Origin: Nelumbo lutea
Lineage: Eukaryota > Streptophyta > Magnoliopsida > Proteales > Nelumbonaceae
DNA: 64,000 nucleotides
Assembly (NCBI GenBank): GCA_022828595.1
Contig: JAKGHH010000004.1
Coordinates: 56,260,422 to 56,324,421 of the forward strand
Direction: 5' to 3'
Part shown: positions 56,454 through 64,000 of the stretch, one piece after another
Layout of the letters: every line of letters starts with the position of its first letter
Position numbering within the stretch: position 1 is the stretch's first letter
Notes under the pieces: model-generated
Databases searched by the model: none
Told to the model about the DNA's origin: nothing
The model's input: the letters and a program-made list of their open reading frames with translations, nothing else
Made by a program: the position numbers and the translations under genes

Positions 56454-57476
56454 CTGAGAAGAAAAGGTGCACTTTATTCAGATAATAGGCAAAGATTCCT
56501 GAACAAGGTCCATATAAACCTAATTTCAAAAGAACAAGTTGGAAGTTGGAACTATAACCAAATAACTACACAATAAATACGATCATGATTGTCAAAACAA
56601 GCGTGAAGCAATTATTTCTATAAAAATCCAACTTTGTGGTAAAAACGGGCTGTACTTTTTAATGCTTTCAAAAGGAAATGCAGTATCTCTTGTTATATAG
56701 TTAAAATTCTGATAGTATCAAAACTGCAGGGATTGGAAAATGTATAGCTGCATATTATGAGCTGCTGCAACCACGGCAATCAATTCCTTTTAAAAAGCAG
56801 AATTTTATGGAGAATCACCCTGTTTTCCGAGGGTAGGCCACTTTGAAGAAGAAAATAAAGAGGAATTAGAGAATAAAGAAGTCCATTTTTCCAAGGTCAT
56901 GTTATTTTCCAATTCCACAATTGCTATCTGAGGTGAGAGATCTTGAGATGAGAGTAAAAGAATAAAAGCTTTGCTTGCTCAAGAAGGGAACTGGGGAAGT
57001 AGAAAGAGGATTTCTAAATTCTTTGATGAGGGAACTGTGGATTGAACCTTACCAATAAAAGAAAAGAAGCTGTGGATTGCATCTGCAGTATTTCTCTTAT
57101 GATATGTGGTAGGGGAGATTCAAAGAAAAGACTCAGGGCAATTTCTCTGTTAACTCGGCTTTATTTGGTAGTAAATAAAAAAGAAAATTCCTTAAGTGGA
57201 AAAAATACATCAAGAACACATCAAACGATGAGAAATCACCAAAAGAAAAAAACAACTATATCCAACTTTTCCGATTTTTACATCAATACAAAAATTATCC
57301 AACAGTTCCATTCAATCAAGTAGTATTTCCCAAAACTTTTCTTAACGAGTCTCTTGAGACATCTCTGAATTCTTGTAAGATAATTATCCAATCCATAATT
57401 TTTGAACCAATCTCTTGAGGCATCTCTGTTCACTCAGCTTATAGGTCAGTGATTAATGATTGATCCTTCACCAGCA
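56454..57476 (-). other. Intron or upstream sequence of the EF-hand gene
   Basis: The acceptor at 56454-56455 shows that an intron continues to the right. I found no further EF-hand exon up to 64000. Direct motifs CTCTTGAGACATCTCTGAAT and CTCTTGAGGCATCTCTGTTC recur at 57350 and 57411. Confidence 0.55.
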
Positions 57477-58200
57477 CAGTGATTTAAAAGGCGTGCCTAG
57501 GCGTACAGGCAAGGCACATTTTAGGGTAGGCACCTCACCCAGGTCCTAGACGCACCCTTTCAAAAGGTCCATGCCTGGTGCACCTGGTGCACCTTGCGCC
57601 TCAGCCCAGGCGTGCGCCTTTTGAAACTTTGATGCTTCGAGAACCCCCTATTTGGTAATGTTGTTCATTCGTTCATCCTAATAAGATATCTTTTTAAAAA
57701 GCAATAAAAACTATAAAATCATTATATTTTGTGTGAGAACTAAGAATTTAAGACCTAACATGGACTGGGCTTGCCTCGAGGGGCATGGCACAAAGGCGAC
57801 TTGTAGAATCAGGGATGTAATATGTTTTACATCACATTAGCCACTTGAAGTAATGCAATTGAGAAAAAAAGAGATTGTGGGTTTTATATGCTTGAAAATG
57901 TTTTATATATTTGATTTTGTTTTTAAATTCTCATTTGAATATGCCTTACATGTTATATTTATGTATTTAATATTTGATAATAGTTTTTTTAAAACATTTA
58001 TTTTAAAATTTAAGTTTATATTTTTATTAATATTATGTTTAATAATTTTTTTATTTTTTTTTTTTTTTTAATTTTTTTTTTATTTTTTAACTTTTTTTTT
58101 ATTTTTTGCGCCTTGCTTAAAAATGAGCACACCTCGCCTGGTGCCTCAGGCACAAATTGACCCCTGCACCTTTTTTGTGCCTTGCGCTTTTAAAACACTG
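57477..58200. mobile_element. Non-autonomous hAT element (724 bp), TSD CACCAGCA
   Basis: Left end CAGTGATTTAAAAGGCG and reverse-complemented right end CAGTGTTTTAAAAGCGC form the TIRs. Perfect 8-bp duplications CACCAGCA lie at 57469-57476 and 58201-58208, the hAT signature. GC-rich terminal blocks (GGCGTGCCTAGGCG, TTGCGCCTCAG, GCGCCTTGC) flank an AT-rich core with long T runs (58045-58105). There is no transposase. Confidence 0.9.
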
Positions 58201-58229
58201 CACCAGCAGCATAATCTATCAAATGGGTG

Positions 58230-59040
58230 AAAGTATGAGAAACAAAGATCATAGTCTCCTATGGGTACTTCTTTTGAATGCAGTACAAGAGAAGCTTAAA
58301 TGGGAAAGTTCCTTGTCCACATTGTGACCAGGAAGAAGAAACAGTGGAGTATTTGCTTATCAAATGCTAATTTGCAAAATCTGTTTGGTTTGCTTTTATG
58401 CTACAACTGAGGGAAGACCAACTTCCTCAGTCAGTTTTTGAATGGATAAAGGATTGGCCATCTTCTGTCAAGGATAAGTGGGCATTGAGAGGACCCCTGG
58501 AATGACAATAATGATGACTGATCTCATACATGCTAAGGTACCAAACGCCAGATCAAATACATGCTTTAGATCTCTTTCTTAGATAATTGGAATGATGATA
58601 ACAATGACAGGCCGCAGTAAGAGCTTTATTTTTGGGCAAATAACAACAACATCAATAAAACGATGCATTTCATGTTCAAATTTCTTAGCTATTTCAGGTG
58701 AAACCTGAAATAGGATTTTTTTAGACTCAAAATTGATGCATCTCTTGTCCAATACCACAATAGAAGGTTACTGCTGCTGTCATTATCAGGGTGCTTTTCT
58801 TGCAACTAGGGGATACAAGATTCGGGAAAGCAGAGAAGCAGGCATTGAGATATGGGCTATGGTCATTGGTATAAAATTGGCAGTAAAGTCAGGAGGTTGA
58901 ATCAGATGCAAAGCAAGTAATTGAGGCCATAAATCAGGAAATTAAGTATTTTAGGGGCTATAGCTTGGAGCCATGCTAAAATTTTGGGCTGACAAGTGTG
59001 AGAATACAAATGGCCACTTCATGCAAAAAAAAAAAAATAA
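58230..59040 (+). pseudogene. LINE 3' fragment: zf-RVT, RNase H, poly-A tail
   Basis: SLNGKVPCPHCDQEEETVEY with LLIKC (58290-58370) is the zf-RVT cluster, ending in FAKSVWFAFML. QGAFLATRGYKIRESREAGI with EIWAMVIGIKLAVKSGG (58788-58900) is the RNase H region, followed by the GSEVESDAKQVIEAI-like segment in another frame. An A13 run at 59028-59040 is the likely tail. The frame is broken several times. Confidence 0.8.
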
Positions 59041-59330
59041 TAGCCGAGGGATAGTTGAAACTCAAGTTTAACAGTGAAATGGGAATAAAAATAGAAGAGG
59101 AAAAAGGATGAAACGGACATCTTAGATAGAAAAATGGAATAGGTTGTTCAATTACTTCTCACAATAAAATTATAATGCTACCCCTACTACAAAACTGAAA
59201 TATGTATAGTATTAACTTAATTCCTTATGCATCACCAACACTCCCACTCAAGTTGGCTGCATAAATTGGATTGATATTCCAAGGTTTTCTTGGGGGGAAA
59301 CTCTCCCTCTTTTAATATAACACAATTCAT
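59041..59330. other. Spacer between LINE copies
   Basis: No gene or TE end recognised. It ends where ORF1-like coding of the next LINE begins. Confidence 0.35.
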
Positions 59331-59349
59331 ATTACCAGTTCAGGGGCAT

Positions 59350-60660
59350 GAGATGGAGAAGTTTGTTCCCGCAACTAGGTGGAAGAAAGTCCTAGATATG
59401 GAGAAGAAGAATTTTCTGTTGGAAGAACTGGATGGAGGTTCAGCGGTAAAAATCTGTGGTGATCTTAAGTAGGGATGCTTCAAGATGGTTCAAAGGATTC
59501 TTCGATGGCATATTATTTGCCATTACAGAGACAGGTCCAAAAGGGGAACTTTGTGTGGTAAAGAAAAAAAAATCATGGTGGAGAAGAAGAAAAATGACGG
59601 GAGAGTTCATCCAACTGATTGAAATGTTTAGAATGGGAAAAAGGCAGATTATTTGTGTCCCTGCCGGAAAGGAGAAACAGGGGTGGTCAAATTTTGCGAA
59701 GGCCCTGGATGAGTATGAACAGAGACTATGGTTACTGGAAAGACGATCAGAAGGTAGGAATGAGCATCATGAACCCCCTGAATCAAAGCAATCATCTGAA
59801 TCTCCTTGCAACAAGGAGAAGAAGATGGGAGTTGGAGGTATATGTGAAAACTCCCTCTGCTCAAAACTGATGGCTGATGGCGGTCTGGAAGAGTGGCGAA
59901 GAAGAAAGGTGGTTAGCTTGGGTAAGAAGGTGGACGACTGGGAAAGAGTGCTACAGGATGTAGTGGCCTCTGTGCTGACAATGGAAAAGGCATTACTTCA
60001 TCCTTTTAGGGAAACAGCAGCGATTTTAGATATGGATAGTAGAGCTGAGAATCTAATCAGAGTATCTACAAGAGAGGGAGTAGCATTGGTGGAAAAATGG
60101 AATCCCTCTTGCAATGAGATGGAGGTAAATTATGATTCCTTTTGTCTGAAAATCGTGGGACTGTCTTTCAATCTTTGAACCAAGGTTCAAAGTATCAATA
60201 AGCCCGTGTATCGGCAAGGGCGTATCGGTACTAAAAAGCAAGCGCTCAATGTTTTTCTTTAGTTTTTTTCAAATTTTGATTTTTAGAGATTTTTTTTAAG
60301 TATTTTTTTATTGAAATAAATGGGGTCCCGAAACACCTGTAAATAGGTGTATCGAGACCAAAAGATACGATACGATATGCCCGATACGGGGCGTATCGTA
60401 TCGATACTTTGAACCTTGCTTTGGATAGAGGAAATATTCCTTTAGATTGCAGCAATATGTAGAGGATTCATTCTAGAGGTGGATGTGCTTGATCTTCGAG
60501 TGGTCAGCTTATGGTTAGGGGGTTCCAAGCCGAAGAAGATTCTGAGGTTGATCGAAGTTTCTCTGATGGCAGGTGGAGGCAAGCTTGGGTAGTGTCGGAA
60601 GTTGAATCATTGCTTTGGGAGAAAGGGCAAAAGGTTGAAGATGACACTTACGTGGCAAGT
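59350..60660 (+). pseudogene. LINE ORF1 (DUF4283-like RNA-binding) N-terminal part
   Basis: Frame 59290-59472 ends NFLLEELDGGSAVKICG. Frame 59456-60178 starts at SRDASRWFKGFFDGILFAIT and carries FRMGKRQIICVPAGKEKQGW, SNFAKALDEYE and LVEKWNPSCNEMEVNYDSFC before KIVGLSFNL. After the MITE it resumes WIEEIFL, then GFILEVDVLDLRVVSLWLGG. The order (basic loop, GW.NFA helix, W.P....E....W..V.GLP/FHLW, GGF.EVD) is that of plant LINE-associated DUF4283 proteins. A frameshift lies near 59460 and a stop at 60178 marks the MITE. I considered a host gene and rejected it. Confidence 0.7.
60181..60418. mobile_element. Hairpin MITE in LINE ORF1 (238 bp)
   Basis: Left end CAAGGTTCAAAGTATCAATA and reverse-complemented right end CAAGGTTCAAAGTATCGATA match over the first 16 bases and beyond. 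The interior repeats GTATCG/CGATAC in both orientations. Flanks CTTTGAAC (60173-60180) and CTTTGGAT (60419-60426) match in 6 of 8 positions; removing the element and one flank restores the expected reading (N-L-W-I). An 8-bp duplication suggests hAT. Confidence 0.75.
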
Positions 60661-60661
60661 T

Positions 60662-61508
60662 AGGGGTGGCAATTTTCCCCATCCCCGACATGTACCTGGG
60701 CTACCCGACCTGACGGGGTTGGGTATGGGGGGTACTTTGGCGGGGTCAAGGTCGGAGTCGAGGATGGGGCTATCCCTGAATCCCCGATCGGGTTCGGGGA
60801 TGGGGATGGTGAATGCAATCCCCGCCCTGACCCGCCCCTGATTAATAAATATATAATTATATATAATATAATATTATATATTATTTATATAATATTTATA
60901 TTATTATATTATTATATTATATTATATTATTATTCATTTATTTAATTATTTTAAAGATTAAAACTTAAAAAACAAAAACACTTGGCACTTAGAGGTTAGA
61001 GTCTTCGACGGACACAAACAAAGAACTCTGAACCATGAACCCTAGTTAGTCTTCTTCCCTAGCCTTCGTTGCCAATTCGCCGACAATCGTCGTTGTCGCC
61101 ACTCGCTCGTCGAACATCAGGCATTGTCGGGCACCTATCGTCGCCGACTACCGGTCTACCATTCAAGTCTCGACAGAGGACAGAGATACTCAAAAGAAAG
61201 AACTGAAACTCAGTCTCAGTCTATCATCGCCGACCGCACTCGCCCTCGCCCTCGCCCTCACCCTCGCCCATCGGACTCTCTCTCTCATTGTCGGCATCAA
61301 CTCGCAACGGTCCTCTCTATTTCTCTCTCTCAGACTCTCAATCTCTCTTTCTCTTTCTCTCAGTCTCTCTTGTCGGGGATTCAGGTCTCGGACGGGGAAT
61401 TCATCTCCGTCGGGGTTGGGGTGGAGGGGCATTTCTATGCCATTTTTGGTTTTCCCCCGAAAGAAAATAGAATGTTGAGCGAAATTAATTCAGGCTCCAA
61501 TTGGTAAA
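60662..61508. mobile_element. GC-rich insertion with hAT-like left end
   Basis: TTAGGGGTGGCAATTTTCCC begins a block with many CCCCGAC/GTCGGGG motifs (60675-60840), then an AT-only stretch (60846-60955), then a GC-rich segment (61020-61400). TAGGGGTGGCAA is a frequent end of plant hAT-type small elements. No matching right end was found; 61375-61440 has inverse copies of the CCCCGACGG motifs. Confidence 0.45.
60846..60955. repeat. AT microsatellite
   Basis: Over 100 bp consist almost only of A and T, in ATTATA and TATAAT patterns. Confidence 0.85.
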
Positions 61509-62860
61509 TTCCCATTTTTGGCTGGTTTTTCAAATTGTTTTGAATTTCAAACGAACAAGCCTATGTCCTACGTAGAAGCTTTAAAAGGAGAGGTTTTGGA
61601 AAAAAGGCTTCTAAAGAATCTAAACTGGGGCTGAACCAAACGGTTGGGCCAGTTTGCAACCCGCCCTCACATGATAACTTAAAAATCACGTGCGGGGTTG
61701 TTGGAGGATCAACGGGGGATTCTATTTTGGGTCTATCATCGTCCTCATCATTCTCTAACAGCAAAAACTCTAGGAAGCAGTCACACTTACAGTGGGTTAG
61801 CCGTCCTCCATCGATGCAAGAAAAGCCCAACCCTAGGTATGCAAGATCAAAGGAAGTACAGGGGGATGAAGAAGACGATGGACCATAAACTGTTTAGATT
61901 TTGAAGAGGATAGTTTTTTTTTATGAAGAATCCAGTATAGGAAACATGGATGGGACTATCCAAGTTTGCTTGGAGGATGAAGAGGACCTGTATATTGGTT
62001 ATTTGTTTAAGATAGAAATGGTTAGTGAAACTCAGGGGGAGAAAGAGCTCTGAGAAAACCTTGGCGATCACGTGGACATATCGTTGGAAGGGCAAGAGAA
62101 AAATGGTGTTAGCTTAATAAATCATGTCCAAGATCAACAGGGGTCCTCTTGTTTTCGGGAAGAGTGTAGACTTCTCTGTTGAGCAACGAAAGTTGGAAGA
62201 GCAGAGGATGACTGAGCAGGGGAACTGTAGAACTTCAAAGGAATCTCCTCCAAGGGGTACAAAACCAAGAACCAAAATGTTTAATGTAGCCATAGATCAC
62301 ATTCAAAAAAAAAAAAAAAACTGGTGTTTTGGTGAGCGATGAGCAACCATTATTTGAAAAGGGAGAGATGAGGAACTTGAAAATCCCCCTTCTGTTGAGT
62401 CTGCGCCTCCTTTGTGTCTTGGTAATCCCTACAGCCTCTTGTCATTTCGGTTTTACTACTGACTCCTCTTCTAGCTCTCATGCAAATAGCCCAACTCCCG
62501 TTCCTATTGTGATAAAGCCCATGGACTTGCCTAGTGGTGATGTGAGTGTAGTTGGGGTGGTAAATCTAACAAGGGAAAACATGAGAGATGGAGATTGTAG
62601 CAAGGGGGGAGGAAAGGGTAAAGAAAAACTAGATCAGGAGAACGATGACAATGTTTTAATGAATGGAAAGGGAAAGGAACGTAGATCTGAAGCAGGTTTC
62701 TTGGAAGAAAGGAGACAAGGGGGAGAGGACCAAGTGGTGAACCTAGCAAATAGGATGAGGCTTAACATAGAGAAGGCCAAAGAATGAGCTCCCAAACGAA
62801 GAAAGGAAGAGGGGGAGGGGGAGAAAAAAGAAAGAAAAAATTGAATAAAGAGAGAAACTC
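61509..62860 (+). pseudogene. LINE ORF1 C-terminal linker, decayed
   Basis: YVEALKGEVLEKRLLKNLNW (61572-61630) starts the resumed region, followed by hydrophilic Ser/Lys/Glu-rich frames (62124-62342, 62329-62787). No zinc knuckle was found. An A15 run interrupts at 62306-62321. The placement relies on position between ORF1 and the endonuclease. Confidence 0.45.
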
Positions 62861-62954
62861 ATGAATGATGTAGAGGGGGGGTAAAGAATTTAGTGCTAGG
62901 GGAGGAAGAAGAAAAGGACTATAGAAAAAGGAGTCACAGGGGACTTTCAGACAG

Positions 62955-63552
62955 CTTAATGAAGATCATCAGTTAGAATGTTAGGGGACTAGGAAGTGCC
63001 ACAAAGAGAAGGTTGATTAAGGAGTTGTTGAAGAAAGAAAAACCAGATATAGTGATGGTCCAGGAATCCAAAGTTCAGGAGGTAGATAGGAAATGGATCA
63101 GGAGTTTTTGGGGAGAGAGAAATACTTAGTGGAGCTTTGCACTAGCATAGGGTGCTTCAGGGGGGAAAATAACAGCCTGGAAGGAGGATTTGTTCCATTG
63201 TAGTGATGAACTAGTGGGAAGATTTTCGGTCTTGGTAAAGTTGAAGAATATTCAGGATGGGTTTGAATGGGTTCTCACTAATGTTTATGGTCCAAATTCT
63301 TACAGAGAAAGGGATAGGATGTGGGAAGAATTAGTAGATGTTAGAGTATTGTGGGAAGGACCTTGGTACTTAGGAAGAGATTTTAATGTGATTAGGTTTG
63401 TGGATGAATCAATTGGAGGAAGGCAGAGGGTTTCTTCAAGTATGAGGAATTTTAACATTTTTTTTTATCAGCAAAAGAGAATTTTATCTGAAATTAGGGT
63501 TAAAAGAAGGTTTTACAGCTTTGTGTATGGGATTAAAGCTCCCACACTACTA
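62955..63552 (+). pseudogene. LINE apurinic-type endonuclease domain, decayed
   Basis: MKIIS*NVRGLGSATKRRLI then KELLKKEKPDIVMVQESKVQ gives the N-x-R-G-L and Q-E-S/T-K motifs of L1-type endonucleases, with the Trp before NVRG changed to a stop. Frame 63190-63624 carries WVLTNVYGPNSYRERDRMWE then WYLGRDFNVIRFVDESIGGR, where the family has GGDFN (here GRDFN). The endonuclease nicks target DNA for insertion. The match fades at about 63552. Confidence 0.85.
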
Positions 63553-64000
63553 CAAATTTCTGTCCCACTTTACATTGCAGCCCAAAACAATTGTTGCCTC
63601 AAAACCCCTTGTTTAGCAAGATAATCAGCTAGCCCATTTGCACTCCTTCTAACCCATTTGAATTCAGCCTCTACCTCCCTTGCAACCTTTTCCACTTCCC
63701 TTATCACTTGTTTGAAGGTCCACAAAATACTTCTATTGTTTTTAGCCCAAGAAATGATCACCTTGGAATCCCCTTCAACCTCAATGTGCCTCATTTCCAG
63801 TTGCTTAGCTATCTTCAGCCCTCATTAGCAATGCCATTAACTCAGCTTTTAGAGAGTTGCCCACGCCAATCGGTCTAGAGAACAAAGCTAATATTCTCCT
63901 TTTAGAATTTCTGATTACTCCCCCAATACCTGACAGTCCTGGATTTCCAGAAGAGATTCCGTAAAAATTCAGTTTAAACCTACTACCATCTAGAGGTTTC
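63553..64000 (-). pseudogene. LINE RNase H end (minus), running off the right edge
   Basis: On the minus strand from 64000: LDGSRFKLNFYGISSGNPGL, SGIGGVIRNSKRRILALFSR, PIGVGNSLKAELMALLM, then after a one-base shift VEGDSKVIISWAKNNRSILW and RRSANGLADYLAKQG. This is the RVT_3 RNase H of plant LINEs. The first catalytic Asp (N-F-D-G) is Tyr here (N-F-Y-G). Its 3' end faces the truncated plus-strand LINE. Confidence 0.87.

Larger units (their letters stand above)
59340..63552 (+). mobile_element. LINE (L1-like, plus): ORF1 and endonuclease, cut off at 63552
   Basis: ORF1-like coding runs from about 59350. It is interrupted by a MITE (60181-60418) and by a GC-rich insertion (60662-61508), and continues as a charged linker to about 62860. 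ORF2 begins at 62955 with the endonuclease. Where RT should follow, a second LINE on the opposite strand starts. Confidence 0.75.

Noticed and set aside
59456..60178. Possible host gene (longest open frame on the plus strand at the right)
   Set aside because: Its motifs are those of LINE-associated DUF4283 ORF1 proteins, it has an upstream frameshift, and a LINE endonuclease follows on the same strand.
61124..61507. 127-codon plus frame and 80-codon minus frame in a GC-rich patch
   Set aside because: Low-complexity Ser/Arg/Pro composition from CT and CTCGCC repeats. Both strands are open because of composition.
59340..64000. Twin-priming inversion of one LINE
   Set aside because: Twin priming puts the inverted 5' piece upstream of the 3' piece. 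Here the minus copy's 3' end faces the truncated plus copy, so nested insertion fits better.

Overview
This window is nuclear DNA of a flowering plant. The evidence is two partial host genes with plant-type introns, plant-lineage Copia and Tat-type Gypsy elements, L1-like LINEs with a plant RNase H tail, a Helitron, and several MITEs. I cannot name the species. Only the two edges hold host genes. At the left edge (2340-2722, minus strand) is the first coding exon of an SRM1/MYBS/DIVARICATA-type MYB transcription factor, with its phase-2 first intron running off the window. Near the right end (55278-56453, minus strand) are the last three coding exons of a reticulocalbin-like EF-hand protein. 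Its upstream exons must lie beyond 64000, so the TEs between 56454 and 64000 probably sit in one of its introns or upstream of it.

Almost everything else is transposon, much of it nested. From 4522 to 6011 is a long-TIR Mutator-like element that captured a fragment of an IscA-type iron-sulfur assembly gene (a Pack-MULE), next to a minus-strand LINE tail (6021-7760). A nest of small TIR elements follows (7859-9614). From 9682 to about 23700 an old Copia element (plus strand) is split by a younger Copia element in the opposite orientation (11000-20654, TSD TAAAG). That younger element itself holds a 1.26 kb solo LTR (TSD TGTAG). A 1.93 kb solo LTR of the younger family (TSD GTTAT) sits in the leader of the old element.

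A decayed Tat-type Gypsy element (minus strand, about 24150-35431) is split by a tandem LTR-internal-LTR-internal-LTR array of the same Copia family (25667-31301). A further partial Copia copy lies at 39759-44760 (plus). A decayed Helitron (44880 to about 51211) is interrupted by a 1.88 kb solo LTR of the same family (47074-48954, TSD ATGAT). The right part holds a SINE remnant, three plus-strand LINE pieces, one minus-strand LINE piece, a hAT element with a perfect 8-bp TSD (57477-58200), and a short hairpin MITE inside a LINE ORF1.

Every TE coding region I read has stops, frameshifts or lost catalytic residues, so none looks autonomous. I see no evidence for a new cellular system. The most interesting points are the captured IscA fragment with a retained intron, the tandem LTR array, the reciprocal LTR deletions, the four all-amber stops in one Copia pol, and a 197-bp duplicated flank around an LTR-like insertion.
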